The notes below the pieces were generated by a model that had not been told where the DNA came from, made no database searches, and saw nothing but the letters and a program-made list of their open reading frames with translations. From Streptomyces pacificus (GTDB lineage Bacteria > Actinomycetota > Actinomycetes > Streptomycetales > Streptomycetaceae): DNA of 64,000 bases. Both the position numbers and the translations under genes were made by a program. Positions 7,809-17,581 of the stretch are shown here, piece by piece (position 1 is the stretch's first letter; every line of letters begins with the position of its first letter). The DNA is taken from assembly GCF_011766325.1 (NCBI RefSeq), contig NZ_BLLG01000021.1, positions 1-64,000 of the forward strand, given 5' to 3'.

Positions 7809-10800
7809 CTAACGCCCCCTGGGCCCGTCGTCCTCGTCGCGCGAACCTAGCAGCTCGTCCGCCAGCGTCGGCAGGTCGTCGAGCGGTGTCTCCTCCGCCC
7901 AGTCCGAGCGGCGGCGCGTACGCCCCTCGTCGACCCGGGGCAGCTCGCGGGTGCGCTGCTCCTCCGCCCGGGCGGAGGACTCGTCACGGAACAGGCCCGG
8001 CGGCACCCGGTCCGCGGGGCTCCGGCCCCGGACCGGGGGCAGCACCGCGGTCTCGTCGGCTCCGGAGGTCCCCGGCCGCTCGCCCCGCACCGGCGGAAGC
8101 ACCGCCGTCTCGTCGGCCTGTCCCGCGAAGGCCTGCGCGCTCCCCGGTTCCGCTCCGGGGGCGCCCCGCCCGCTTCCGTCGGGAGACCGCGGCACCTGCG
8201 GGAGGACCGCCGTCTCCGCGTCGTCCTGCGTCATGCCGATACGCGGGCGCGGCGTCTCGACCGTCCGCGTCGTGTCGTCCGTTCCCGCCGCAGGAGGGGA
8301 AACCGCCGTCTTGGCAGCCGAGGGCTCAGCGGCCGCGGCCTCCGCGGCCCGGCGCGCCTCCTCGGCCCGCAGCAGGGCCTCCTCGGCCTTGCGCTGCTTC
8401 TCCCGGCGGCGCTCCTCGGCCTCGGCCCTGAGCCGGGCCTCCTCCTCGGCCTGACGGCGGCGGCGCTCCGCCTCCTCCCGGACCGTCCTCTCCTCGGCCT
8501 CGCGCCGCCGCCGCTCCTCCTCGGCCAGCCGCCTCGCCTCCTCGGCGCGCTGCCTGGCCTCCTCCGCCTGGCGCTCGGCCTCCCGCCGGCGCGCTTCTTC
8601 CAGTTCGCGCCGCTTGCGCTCCTCCTCCTCGGCGCGCAGCTTCGCGAGCTGCGCCTGGCGCTCGCGCTCCAGACGCTCCTCCTCCGCCCTTCGGGCGGCC
8701 TCCTCCTCGGCCCTGCGGCGGATCTCCTCCTCGGCGGCCTTGCGCGCCTCCTCACGCGCCCTCACCTCGGCCTCGGAGAGCGGGAGCATCCGGTCGAGCC
8801 GGTGCCGCACGACCGCGGTGACGGCCTCGGGTTCCTGGCCCGCGTCGACGACGAGGTAGCGGCCCGGGTCGGCGGCGGCCAGGGTGAGGAACCCGGCGCG
8901 TACCCGCCCGTGGAACTCGGCCGGCTCGGACTCCAACCGGTCCGGTGCCTCCGTGAAGCGCTCGCGCGCAGTCTCCGGGGAGACGTCGAGCAGCACGGTC
9001 AGATGCGGTACGAGCCCGTCCGTCGCCCAGCGGGAGATCCGGGCGATCTCGGTCGGTGAGAGGTCGCGACCCGCGCCCTGGTACGCCACGGACGAGTCGA
9101 TGTAGCGGTCCGAGATGACGACGGCACCGCGTTCCAGCGCCGGGCGGACGACGGTGTCGACGTGCTCGGCCCGGTCGGCGGCGTACAGGAGGGCCTCGGC
9201 GCGGTGGGACAGCCCGGCCGAGGAGACGTCGAGCAGGATGGACCGCAGCCGCTTCCCCACGGGGGTGGCGCCGGGCTCCCGGGTGACGACCACCTCGTGG
9301 CCCTTGGCTCTGATCCACGCCGCGAGCGCCTCGACCTGGGTGGACTTGCCCGCTCCGTCGCCGCCCTCGACGGCGAGGAAGAAACCGGTGGCCGCGGGTG
9401 CCTGGGCGGGGTCCGCACCGCGGCGGACCGCGTCTGCCAGGTCGCGGCGCAGCGGCACCCCGGACCGGTCGTCGGTCCTGGCGAGGACGATCACGGACAC
9501 GGGCAGCAGCAGCGCGCCGACCAGCATCAGGGTGAAGGCGGCACCGCCGTGGGCGAAGACGAAGTCGCCGCTTGCCAGGCGGTGCGGCCCGATGGCGGCG
9601 GCGAGCAGCGGGGCGCCGACGGCGGCGAGCCCGATGGCGACCCGGACCACGGCCTGCAGATGCTCGGTGACCCGCGGGCGCCGGAACTCCTCGGTCTCCA
9701 GATCGATCAGCGTGTGGCCGGTGTGCGCGGCGACTCCGGCCGACCCCCCCGCGAGAAGCGCGAGGAACAGCACCGTCGCCGTGTCCGGGACGAGCCCCAT
9801 CGCCAGCAGCGACACGCCGGTGACGGCGACCACCAGCGCGAGCAGCCTGCGGCGGGACAGTGCCGGCAGCACCTTCGGGGCGCCCCGGACACCGAGGGCC
9901 GTGCCCCCGGTCAGGGCGAGGACGAGCAGGGCGAAGGCGACCGGGCCGCCGCCCAGGTCCCGCGAGTGCAGGACGGACACGGCCGCGGCGGAGGCGATGG
10001 CCCCGGTGATCGCGGCGCAGGCCACGACCAGCAGCGGGACGGCGCCCGTACGGCCCTTGTCCAGAGTGCCGCCGGTGGAAGGCCGGCGCAGGCCCTCCAG
10101 CGGGGACCGGGGGCGCGGCGTCCGGGCGTCCGGGAGGGTGGCGGCGGCCAGGACGGACAGCGAAGCGGCGAAGAGACCCGCCGCCACATACGACCCGAGC
10201 GCGGCCTGGTGCACTGAGAACCACTCGACACCGGTGCCGAGCAGCTTGGCGATCAGCGTCGCCACCAGCAGAGCGGCGGCGGCGGCCGGGATGACCGCGA
10301 AGGAGGTGCGGAGGGACAGCCTCCGAAGGGCGTCCTGGCGGTCGGGCAGCGGGCGGACTGCCGCGCCCTCCGGTGGTGGCGGGGGGAGCAGCGCGGGAGC
10401 GGCGCCCTCTCGGGCGACGGTCCAGAAGCGTTCGGCGACACCGGCGGCGAAGGCCGTGGCGAGCACGTAGGCCACCGCGCTGCCCGGGATCCAGCCGATC
10501 CACAGCGGGGCGACGACGAGGAGGGCGATGCGGAGGCCGTCGGCGCCGATCATCGTCCAGCGCCGGTCCAGGGGTCCGCTCGGTGCGGTCAGCGCGGTGA
10601 GCGGACCGAGGAGCACGGCCCCGAAGAGCAGCGTGGCGAGGAGGCGGACCCCGAAGACGGCGGCGACGGCGAAGGCGGCGCCCCGGTATCCGCCGCCGAA
10701 GGCCCCTTGGCCGATCGCCGTCTGGAGCGCGAGGAGGACCAGCACCAGGAGGGCGAGGGCGTCACCGGTTCCGCCGGCGGCCTGCGCACCCCACAGCCGC

Positions 10801-10928
10801 CGCAGCGCGGGTACCCGGAGGAGCGACCGGACGGCGCGCTCGCGTGAGTCCGCGGCCAGTGCGTCGGCGGCACGGGCTTCGGGTTCAGAGGTGGGGCTCT
10901 GGGCCGTTGGCTGCTCGGCTCGCGTCAT
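7809..10928 (-). CDS. tmk: MFS-like membrane domain fused to thymidylate kinase, with a long charged coiled-coil tail
   Basis: This 1039-residue protein has three parts. Residues about 40-500 form an MFS-type set of hydrophobic helices (for example ALALLVLVLLALQTAIG). Residues about 513-715 are a complete dTMP kinase, which phosphorylates dTMP to dTDP: P-loop VEGGDGAGKST, the DR[YF] motif ISDRYIDSSVAYQG, and TREPGATPVGKRLR. Residues about 715-870 are an almost uninterrupted Glu/Arg/Ala coiled coil. A disordered Pro/Gly/Asp-rich tail with repeated ETAVLPPVRG segments ends the protein. Stand-alone Tmk is about 210 residues. As I recall, S. coelicolor has the same large fusion at this locus. Confidence 0.9.
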   Translation of the reverse strand: MTRAEQPTAQSPTSEPEARAADALAADSRERAVRSLLRVPALRRLWGAQAAGGTGDALALLVLVLLALQTAIGQGAFGGGYRGAAFAVAAVFGVRLLATLLFGAVLLGPLTALTAPSGPLDRRWTMIGADGLRIALLVVAPLWIGWIPGSAVAYVLATAFAAGVAERFWTVAREGAAPALLPPPPPEGAAVRPLPDRQDALRRLSLRTSFAVIPAAAAALLVATLIAKLLGTGVEWFSVHQAALGSYVAAGLFAASLSVLAAATLPDARTPRPRSPLEGLRRPSTGGTLDKGRTGAVPLLVVACAAITGAIASAAAVSVLHSRDLGGGPVAFALLVLALTGGTALGVRGAPKVLPALSRRRLLALVVAVTGVSLLAMGLVPDTATVLFLALLAGGSAGVAAHTGHTLIDLETEEFRRPRVTEHLQAVVRVAIGLAAVGAPLLAAAIGPHRLASGDFVFAHGGAAFTLMLVGALLLPVSVIVLARTDDRSGVPLRRDLADAVRRGADPAQAPAATGFFLAVEGGDGAGKSTQVEALAAWIRAKGHEVVVTREPGATPVGKRLRSILLDVSSAGLSHRAEALLYAADRAEHVDTVVRPALERGAVVISDRYIDSSVAYQGAGRDLSPTEIARISRWATDGLVPHLTVLLDVSPETARERFTEAPDRLESEPAEFHGRVRAGFLTLAAADPGRYLVVDAGQEPEAVTAVVRHRLDRMLPLSEAEVRAREEARKAAEEEIRRRAEEEAARRAEEERLERERQAQLAKLRAEEEERKRRELEEARRREAERQAEEARQRAEEARRLAEEERRRREAEERTVREEAERRRRQAEEEARLRAEAEERRREKQRKAEEALLRAEEARRAAEAAAAEPSAAKTAVSPPAAGTDDTTRTVETPRPRIGMTQDDAETAVLPQVPRSPDGSGRGAPGAEPGSAQAFAGQADETAVLPPVRGERPGTSGADETAVLPPVRGRSPADRVPPGLFRDESSARAEEQRTRELPRVDEGRTRRRSDWAEETPLDDLPTLADELLGSRDEDDGPRGR

Positions 10929-11069
10929 TCGCCCAGCCTATCCGGAGGAAGTCGCTCCTCGGAGGTGCCGCCCGAACAAACAGGCGGCGGGTACCCGTCC
11001 GAGACGACCGAGGGGCCCGCGCCGTCTGCGGGGCCCTCCTCGCCGGGCGCGAGTGCCGCGTGCGCCGCG

Positions 11070-13961
11070 CTACGTGTCCGAGGGCGCCGCCTTCGCCGCA
11101 CCCTTCCCGGCCGTCTTCGCCGCGGCCGTGTTCTTCGCCGCCGCCTTCCTCGCCGTGGTCTTCTTGGCGGCCGTCTTCTTGGCGGCCGTCTTCTTCGTCG
11201 CGGTCTTCTTGGCCGCGGTCTTCTTCGCGGGGGCCTTCCTGGCGGTCTTCTTCGCCGGACCCTTGGCCCGTTTCTCGGCGAGCAGCTCGTAACCGCGCTC
11301 CGGCGTGATGGCCTCGACGCTGTCAGCGGTCCGCAGGGTGGCGTTGGTCTCGCCGTCGGTGACGTACGGGCCGAAGCGGCCGTCCTTCACCACGACGGGA
11401 CGCTCGCTCACCGGATCCGTGCCGAGTTCCCTCAGCGGCGGCTTGGCGGCCGCACGGCCGCGCTGCTTGGGCTGCGCGTAGATGGCCAGGGCCTGGTCCA
11501 GGGTGATGCCGAAGATCTGGTCCTCGGTCTCCAGGGAGCGGGAGTCCGTGCCCTTCTTCAGGTACGGGCCGTAGCGGCCGTTCTGCGCGGTGATCTCGAC
11601 GCCCTCGGCGTCCGTGCCGACGACGCGCGGCAGCGACATCAGCCTGAGCGCGTCCTCGAGGGTCACCGTGTCGAGGGCCATCGACTTGAAGAGGGACGCG
11701 GTCCGCGGCTTCACCGCGTTCTTGCCGGTCTTCGGCGTGCCCTCGGGCAGGATCTCGGTGACGTACGGGCCGTAGCGGCCGTCCTTCGCGACGATCTCGT
11801 GGCCGGTCTCGGGGTCCCTGCCCAGCTCGAAGTCGCCGCTCGGCTTGGCCAGCAGCTCCTCCGCGAGCTCGACGGTCAACTCGTCGGGCGTGAGGTCGGC
11901 CGGCACATCGGCGCGCTGGTGGCCCTCAGCGTCCTTCTCGCCGCGCTCGACGTAGGGCCCGTACCGGCCGACCCGCAGCACGATGCCGCTGCCGACCGGG
12001 AAGGACGAGATCTCCCGGGCGTCGATCGCGCCGAGGTCGGTGACGAGCTCCTTGAGTCCGCCGAGGTGGTCACCGTCGCCGTTGCCCGCCTCGGCGGCAC
12101 CTCCCTCCGCCCCCGTGGCGAAACCGCCGCCGGGCACGGTCTCGCCGAAGTAGAAGCGCCTCAGCCACGGCACCGCCTGGGCCTCGCCCCGGGCGATGCG
12201 GTCGAGGTCGTCCTCCATCCTGGCGGTGAAGTCGTAGTCGACGAGTCGGCCGAAGTGCTTCTCCAGCAGGTTGACCACGGCGAAGGAGAGGAAGGACGGC
12301 ACGAGTGCCGTGCCCTTCTTGAAGACGTAGCCGCGGTCGAGGATGGTGCCGATGATCGACGCGTAGGTCGACGGCCGGCCGATCTCGCGTTCCTCCAGCT
12401 CCTTGACCAGGCTGGCCTCGGTGTAGCGGGCCGGGGGCTTCGTGGCGTGCCCGTCCACCGTGATCTTCTCGGCGGTGAGCCGGTCGCCTTCGGCGACCTG
12501 CGGCAGCCGGCGCTCGCGGTCGTCCGGTTCGGCGTTCGGATCGTCGGCGCCCTCGACGTATGCCTTCATAAAGCCGTGGAACGTGATCGTCTTGCCGGAG
12601 GCGGAGAACTCGGCGTCCCGGCCGTCGGAACCGGTTGCGCCGATTCTGACGGTGACGGAGTTGCCGACGGCGTCCTTCATCTGGGAGGCGACGGTCCGCT
12701 TCCAGATCAGCTCGTAGAGACGGAACTGGTCGCCGCTCAGGCCGGTCTCGGCCGGGGTGCGGAAACGGTCGCCCGAGGGGCGGATCGCCTCGTGCGCCTC
12801 CTGGGCGTTCTTGACCTTCCCGGCGTAGGTGCGCGGCCTCTCGGGCAGGTAGTCACCGCCGTACAGCTGGGTGACCTGCGCCCGGGCCGCCGCGACCGCC
12901 GTGTCGGAGAGCGTGGTCGAGTCCGTGCGCATATAGGTGATGAAGCCGTTCTCGTACAGCTTCTGCGCGATCTGCATCGTCGCCTTCGCCCCGAAGCCGA
13001 GCTTGCGCGAGGCCTCCTGCTGGAGCGTGGTCGTACGGAACGGGGCGTACGGCGAGCGGCGGTACGGCTTGGACTCGACGGAACGGACCGAGAACGCCGC
13101 GTTCTCGAGCGCCGCCCTCAGAGCGCGCGCCTGCGCCTCGTCGAGGTGGAGCGCCTGGTCCGACTTGAGCCTCCCGTCCGGGCCGAAGTCGCGGCCCTGG
13201 GCGACGCGCCGCCCGTCGACGGCGGCCAGCCGGGCGGTGAAGGCAGCCGGGTCCACGGCCCCGCCGGCCGCCGGCCGGGAGGACCCCCATCCGGCCTGGC
13301 CGGCGGAGAACGTGCCGGTCAGGTCCCAGTACTCGGCGGAGCTGAAGGCGATGCGCTCGCGCTCGCGCTCGACGACCAGACGGGTGGCCACGGACTGGAC
13401 ACGGCCCGCCGACAACCGCGGCATGACCTTCTTCCAGAGGACCGGGGAGACCTCGTAGCCGTAGAGGCGGTCGAGGATGCGGCGGGTCTCCTGGGCGTCG
13501 ACCATGCGCTTGTTGAGGTCGCGCGGGTTGGCGACGGCCTCCTGGATGGCGGCCTTGGTGATCTCGTGGAAGACCATCCGCTTGACAGGGACCTTGGGCT
13601 TGAGGACCTCCAGCAGATGCCAGGCGATGGCCTCGCCCTCGCGGTCCTCATCGGTGGCGAGGTAGAGCTCGTCCGAGCCGGCGAGCTGCTCCTTGAGCTT
13701 TTTGACCTGTGCCTTCTTGTCCGCGTTGACGACGTAGACGGGCTGGAAGTCGTGCTCGACGTCGACACCGAGGCGCCGCACCTCGCCGGTGTACTTCTCG
13801 GGGACCTCGGCGGCACCGTTCGGGAGGTCGCGGATGTGCCCGACGCTTGCCTCGACGACATAGCCGGGGCCCAGGTAGCCCTTGATCGTCTTCGCCTTGG
13901 CAGGCGACTCGACGATGACGAGTCGGCGGCCGCCCTGTGCGGTCTCGCTGGTCGGGGACAA
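11070..13961 (-). CDS. topA: DNA topoisomerase I (type IA)
   Basis: This 963-residue enzyme relaxes negative supercoils through a transient 5'-phosphotyrosine. The TOPRIM start is LVIVESPAKAKTIKGYL, and the active-site Tyr is in GFITYMRTDSTTLS (about residue 343). The C-terminal part carries several repeats of the form GRYGPYV and GRFGPYV in place of zinc fingers, then a Lys/Ala/Thr tail (about the last 60 residues) rich in AAKKTA. Both features are typical of actinobacterial TopA. The start is TTG at 13961, preceded by GGAGAG; the frame upstream is open but lacks family similarity. Confidence 0.95.
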   Translation of the reverse strand: MSPTSETAQGGRRLVIVESPAKAKTIKGYLGPGYVVEASVGHIRDLPNGAAEVPEKYTGEVRRLGVDVEHDFQPVYVVNADKKAQVKKLKEQLAGSDELYLATDEDREGEAIAWHLLEVLKPKVPVKRMVFHEITKAAIQEAVANPRDLNKRMVDAQETRRILDRLYGYEVSPVLWKKVMPRLSAGRVQSVATRLVVERERERIAFSSAEYWDLTGTFSAGQAGWGSSRPAAGGAVDPAAFTARLAAVDGRRVAQGRDFGPDGRLKSDQALHLDEAQARALRAALENAAFSVRSVESKPYRRSPYAPFRTTTLQQEASRKLGFGAKATMQIAQKLYENGFITYMRTDSTTLSDTAVAAARAQVTQLYGGDYLPERPRTYAGKVKNAQEAHEAIRPSGDRFRTPAETGLSGDQFRLYELIWKRTVASQMKDAVGNSVTVRIGATGSDGRDAEFSASGKTITFHGFMKAYVEGADDPNAEPDDRERRLPQVAEGDRLTAEKITVDGHATKPPARYTEASLVKELEEREIGRPSTYASIIGTILDRGYVFKKGTALVPSFLSFAVVNLLEKHFGRLVDYDFTARMEDDLDRIARGEAQAVPWLRRFYFGETVPGGGFATGAEGGAAEAGNGDGDHLGGLKELVTDLGAIDAREISSFPVGSGIVLRVGRYGPYVERGEKDAEGHQRADVPADLTPDELTVELAEELLAKPSGDFELGRDPETGHEIVAKDGRYGPYVTEILPEGTPKTGKNAVKPRTASLFKSMALDTVTLEDALRLMSLPRVVGTDAEGVEITAQNGRYGPYLKKGTDSRSLETEDQIFGITLDQALAIYAQPKQRGRAAAKPPLRELGTDPVSERPVVVKDGRFGPYVTDGETNATLRTADSVEAITPERGYELLAEKRAKGPAKKTARKAPAKKTAAKKTATKKTAAKKTAAKKTTARKAAAKNTAAAKTAGKGAAKAAPSDT

Positions 13962-14003
13962 CTTCGCTCTTCTCTCCGGTCGACGCTCGGTGGGCTCATA
14001 CGG

Positions 14004-14030
14004 CGTACAACGTACGGCGTACGGCCGTAC
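14004..14030. promoter_or_regulatory. CGTAC repeat cluster upstream of topA
   Basis: CGTAC occurs four times at 14004, 14011, 14018 and 14026, and the last two copies form a perfect 12-bp palindrome GTACGGCCGTAC (14019-14030). The cluster sits 43-69 bp before the TTG start of topA, in the likely promoter region. topA of Streptomyces is known to respond to supercoiling; a link to these repeats is speculation. Confidence 0.45.
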
Positions 14031-14197
14031 TGCACTTTGCTGTCGCTGCGGAGTGTGACGGTACAACCCGCCCCCGTGTCAAACGGCGAAAGCTCGCAAC
14101 GGCCACTCGAACGGTAACCCGACTCCGGGCATTCCCGCCGCCCGGACTCCCCCGGCGGACAACGGGAGCAGAAGGGCGGGCGGGAGCCGCGAGGCGT

Positions 14198-14395
14198 TCA
14201 GACGCGGCTGAGGCACCAGACGCCGGCGAGCAGGGAAGCGGTGCCGAAGATCGCGGTCAGGGCCGCGGCCGTGGCGGGATTCACGCCGTGCGCGACCGGG
14301 GCCCGGTGCCGTGCACGTGTCCCCGTCCATACCAGAAGTGCGGCTCCGAACAGCGCGAACACCGTTCCCGCGAAGATCGCCGGACCGCTCTCCAT
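14198..14395 (-). CDS. Small two-helix membrane protein
   Basis: This is 65 residues from the ATG at 14395, preceded by GGGGAG. There are two hydrophobic helices, FAGTVFALFGAALLVW and ATAAALTAIFGTASLLAGVW, joined by a short basic loop. The frame extends further upstream but that part looks non-coding. I do not recognise a functional family. It lies between topA and a methyltransferase, all on the minus strand. Confidence 0.65.
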   Translation of the reverse strand: MESGPAIFAGTVFALFGAALLVWTGTRARHRAPVAHGVNPATAAALTAIFGTASLLAGVWCLSRV

Positions 14396-14522
14396 GCCCG
14401 TCTCCCCTTGCTCGGCCTGCACCGGAAAGCCACGTGGCCGAGGCTGGCACCTTCCGGTGTCGGCCTCGTGGATTCCGGGTGAACGCGACCTGGGTTCACG
14501 TGGGGCGGCGCCGGTGCAGACA

Positions 14523-14558
14523 ATGCACCGGATGCACCGGATGCACCGGATGCACCGG
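14523..14558. repeat. Four tandem copies of ATGCACCGG
   Basis: A perfect 9-bp unit, ATGCACCGG, is repeated four times without spacers. It lies in the 279-bp gap between the small membrane protein gene and the methyltransferase gene, followed by a purine-rich run of GGGAGCAA-type repeats to about 14605. Copy number probably varies by slippage. Confidence 0.9.
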
Positions 14559-14674
14559 AGAAGGGGGAGCAGGGAGGGCAAAGGGAGCAAGGGGAGCAAG
14601 GGGAGGTACGGGACGATCGTCCCCGCCATGCCCAGCTCGGCGCACATCCGCAGCCACGACCGGCCGGGCACACG

Positions 14675-16192
14675 TCAGCCAGGTGGAACGGCGGGCTCCA
14701 GAAAGCCCTCACGCACCAGCAGTCTGATCGCCTCCGGCGTGCGGTCGCGCAGCAGTACCGGATCCTCGCCGATCAGTTGGGCGATGGCGTCGAGGATCCG
14801 CCCCGCGCTCAGCGTGCCGTCGCAGACGCCGGCGAAGCCGGCACCGACCGTGTCCACCTTGGTGGCACGGCGCATTCCGCGACTCTGGCGCAGCACGACA
14901 TGCTCCGGGTCCTCTGCGCCGGGCGGCCCGACCTGCTCCTGCACCACTCCGTCGACGAGTGCGAAGCGGTCGGCCAGCAGCGCCGCGTCGTCGTGCGTGC
15001 GCAGATAGTCCCCCCGGTCGAAGTGGGCCCGTACAGCGTCGCCGAGCGGCTGCTCGACCGGGTGGGGCCACTCCTCGACGAGGATCGACGGTCGATCCGA
15101 TTCCGTCTTCCGCAGCACGATCCAGCCGAAGCCGACCGCAGTGGTGCCGCGCGCCTCGAACTCGTCGAGCCACGCGTCGTAGCGTGCCGCGTACTCCTCG
15201 GGAGCCGCGCGGTGGTCACCGCTGTCCCGGAGCCAGAGCTCGGCGTACTGCGTCACGTCCTGGACCTCGCGCTGAACGATCCAGGCGTCGCAGCCGCGCG
15301 GCACCCAGGAGCGCACCCGCTCGTGCCAGTCCTCCCCGGCCTTGTGCTGCCAGTTCGCGAGGAACTGCGCGAACCCCCCTTCGTTGAGCCGTTCCCCGGC
15401 CTGCTGAACGAGCGAGCGGCACAGATCGTCCCCGCCCATTCCGCCGTCCCGGTACGTGAGCCGCGCATCCGGCGAGATGACGAACGGCGGGTTCGACACG
15501 ATCAGGTCGTATGTATCCGATCCGACCGGCGCGTAGAGCGAACCTTCGCGGAGATCCGCCGCGGGCGCGCCCGACAGGGCCAGGGTGAGCCGGGTGAACG
15601 CCAGGGCGCGCGGGTTGAGGTCGGTGGCCGTGACCCGGGAGGCGTGCCGGGTCGCATGGAGTGCCTGGATGCCGGAGCCGGTGCCGAGGTCGAGGGCGGA
15701 GGCCGCCGGATCGCGGACCGTGATGCCGGCGAGAGTGGTGGAGGCTCCGCCGACTCCCAGGACGACGTGCTCGCCACGGCCCCTCGCACCGCCGGCCCCG
15801 CCCACCGAGCAGCCGAGGTCGGAGACGATGTACCAGTCCTGCCCTTCCGGCCCGCCGTACGGGCGGACGTCCACCGTCGCCCGGACGCCGTCGGAGGACC
15901 TGGCCACCCAGCCGTCGGCGAGCGCCACGTCAAGGGGCAGGGCGTCCCGGGCGCGTTCGGCCGCCACCGGCCGCTGCAGCAGGAAGAGCCGGACCAGCGT
16001 CTCCAGCGGGGAGTCGCCCCGCGTGGCCCGCAGTGCGGGAACCGTCTCGCTGCGGGCGAGAGCGCTGTAGGCGGGCGCACCGAGCAGCTCCAGCAGCCCG
16101 TCGGCGGTGAAGTCGGCGGCGATCAGGGCGTCACGGAGCCGGGCGGACCGGTCGGGATCGGGAAGGCCTGCGGCGAGGCTGGTCGTACTCAC
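14675..16192 (-). CDS. Class I SAM-dependent methyltransferase (PrmC/HemK-like core)
   Basis: This is 505 residues from GTG at 16192. The SAM-binding motif ALDLGTGSGIQAL lies at about 170, and the catalytic motif SNPPFV follows. NPPF/Y is diagnostic of methyltransferases acting on amide or exocyclic amino nitrogens, such as protein Gln, RNA guanine or DNA adenine. A non-catalytic N-terminal domain (1-140) and a winged-helix-like C-terminal domain flank the core. The substrate cannot be told from sequence. The gene occupies the SCO3545-like position between the small membrane protein and the lipoprotein. Confidence 0.8.
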   Translation of the reverse strand: MSTTSLAAGLPDPDRSARLRDALIAADFTADGLLELLGAPAYSALARSETVPALRATRGDSPLETLVRLFLLQRPVAAERARDALPLDVALADGWVARSSDGVRATVDVRPYGGPEGQDWYIVSDLGCSVGGAGGARGRGEHVVLGVGGASTTLAGITVRDPAASALDLGTGSGIQALHATRHASRVTATDLNPRALAFTRLTLALSGAPAADLREGSLYAPVGSDTYDLIVSNPPFVISPDARLTYRDGGMGGDDLCRSLVQQAGERLNEGGFAQFLANWQHKAGEDWHERVRSWVPRGCDAWIVQREVQDVTQYAELWLRDSGDHRAAPEEYAARYDAWLDEFEARGTTAVGFGWIVLRKTESDRPSILVEEWPHPVEQPLGDAVRAHFDRGDYLRTHDDAALLADRFALVDGVVQEQVGPPGAEDPEHVVLRQSRGMRRATKVDTVGAGFAGVCDGTLSAGRILDAIAQLIGEDPVLLRDRTPEAIRLLVREGFLEPAVPPG

Positions 16193-16702
16193 GAAACCAT
16201 TCTGACGCGCGGCATTCGGCCCGCACCGCCACCTCCACGACGCTGTATGCACCGCGGCGGGTACATGGCCGGTCCGCCGCAGGGTCCCGATCGGCGGAGT
16301 CCGGCATTCCGGTGGAGCCCGGTTTCGGGTCCCGTTTCCGGTACGGGAAGTCCTGTCCGGGGAGTCCGAAGAATCCGGTGCGGAAGAGTTCCGCCTCCAG
16401 GGTCCCGTTTCGGGAAGTCCCTTCCGAGTCCGGTCTCGGCGAGCCCGCTTCCGGGAAGCCGATCCCGGCAGGGGAAGGCGGCACGGGAAGGCGGCGGGGC
16501 CCGCGGTGCTCCGTCCGCGACCGGTACGCGTGGTGCCTGGGCCGGCCAGTCGCGGACGGCAGGTGGACCCGGGCCCGCCGGGCGGCAACGGGGGCGCGGC
16601 CGGGCGCAGCGGCCTGTCCACGGGTGCCGCCAGGCGCCTGTCGCGCCCGTCCGCCCGTCCGCCTGCCGCCCGTCCGTCCTGCCCGTGCGGACGACCGGCT
16701 CG
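16193..16702. other. 510-bp intergenic region with degenerate repeats, no gene seen
   Basis: Open frames on both strands look like GC-rich shadows. The text contains loosely repeated elements around GGGTCCCGTTTC (about 16327 and 16409) and GGGAAGTCC (about 16345 and 16424). It should carry the methyltransferase promoter and the end of the lipoprotein transcript, but no clear terminator is visible. Confidence 0.4.
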
Positions 16703-17410
16703 CTACTCCGACGCCTCGGGCTCCGACGCCTCGGGCTCCGCCGATCCGGCCGACTTCGACGGGCCGGCAGCATTCGACGGCTTGCTGCTCGGTTCGCTGC
16801 TCGGTTCGCTGCTCGGCTCGGCGGAGCCGTCGCTCGCGCCTGCGGAAGCGGTGACCGAGGGCTTGACCCGCTGGCATCCCTTCTGCTGCCCCATCGCCTT
16901 GCCCAGATCGCCGGACTGCAGTTCACCGAGGGCGACCTGGTCCGTCTGCTGGATCTTCTTCAGCCCGTTCACGACGTCCTGCAGGCCGTCAGCGAACTTC
17001 TGCCGGTCCTTGGTGTCGAGCTCGTCGACCTTCTTCTTCAGATCGAGATACGCGGTGGCGGTGGCGTTGAGCTCCTTGACCGCGTCCTGCCGGAGCTGCT
17101 CCTGCCCCTCGCCGGGCGGCGTGCCTGCGGCCTGCACCGCCGAGGCCATCGCCTTGTTGGCGTCGGCGATGTCCTCGAACGCCTTGGAGTCGGCTGCCTG
17201 TATGTCGGCGGGATTGCCGTCGGCAGAGGTCGAGACGATGGCCTGCTGGGCGGCGGCACGCTTCTGGATCTGCGACTGCGCCCTTTCGCAGACACTCTTC
17301 GCCCAGGCCTCCACCTTTGCACTGTCGTCTTCGCCACCGCAGCCCGTCAGCGCGAGCACCAGCACGGCACCGCCGGACACGGCGGCCCCGGCCTTCTTGT
17401 TCACCTTCAC
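16703..17410 (-). CDS. Small secreted lipoprotein with Ser/Pro/Glu-rich tail
   Basis: This is 235 residues from GTG at 17410, with GGAAGG 6-12 bases upstream. A lipoprotein signal ends in VLALTGCGG. The mature part (about 30-180) is mostly helical and polar (for example AYLDLKKKVDELDTKDRQKF). The last 50 residues are low complexity with repeated SSEP and PEASE units. There is no enzymatic signature. It follows hppA on the same strand, separated by 232 bp. Confidence 0.8.
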   Translation of the reverse strand: MKVNKKAGAAVSGGAVLVLALTGCGGEDDSAKVEAWAKSVCERAQSQIQKRAAAQQAIVSTSADGNPADIQAADSKAFEDIADANKAMASAVQAAGTPPGEGQEQLRQDAVKELNATATAYLDLKKKVDELDTKDRQKFADGLQDVVNGLKKIQQTDQVALGELQSGDLGKAMGQQKGCQRVKPSVTASAGASDGSAEPSSEPSSEPSSKPSNAAGPSKSAGSAEPEASEPEASE

Positions 17411-17464
17411 CGGATCGGTCCCTTCCAAGGCTCTGGGCCCCGGAAGATACACGGCCTTCGCACA

Positions 17465-17492
17465 ACAATCCCGGGCCGAATGCCGGGATTGT
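17465..17492. promoter_or_regulatory. Inverted repeat upstream of the lipoprotein gene
   Basis: ACAATCCCGG (17465-17474) and CCGGGATTGT (17483-17492) form a perfect 10-bp inverted repeat with an 8-base spacer, 55-82 bp before the lipoprotein start. There is no U-run after it on the minus strand, so an operator is as likely as a terminator. Confidence 0.5.
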
Positions 17493-17581
17493 GCACAGAA
17501 AAGACTCTTTGCCCTATGAGAGACAAGGGTCACCGCCCGTATCCCTCCCGAACTGCCGGGGGGACCCGCGTACGGGTGGAT

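Noticed and set aside
10965..14117. A 1050-codon open frame on the plus strand opposite topA
   Set aside because: It is the antisense shadow of topA caused by high third-position GC. Its translation is Gly/Arg/Leu repeats with no domain, while the minus strand gives complete topoisomerase I.
14523..14558. A CRISPR or regulatory iteron array
   Set aside because: The 9-bp units are contiguous with no spacer and are followed by other simple-sequence repeats, which fits slippage.
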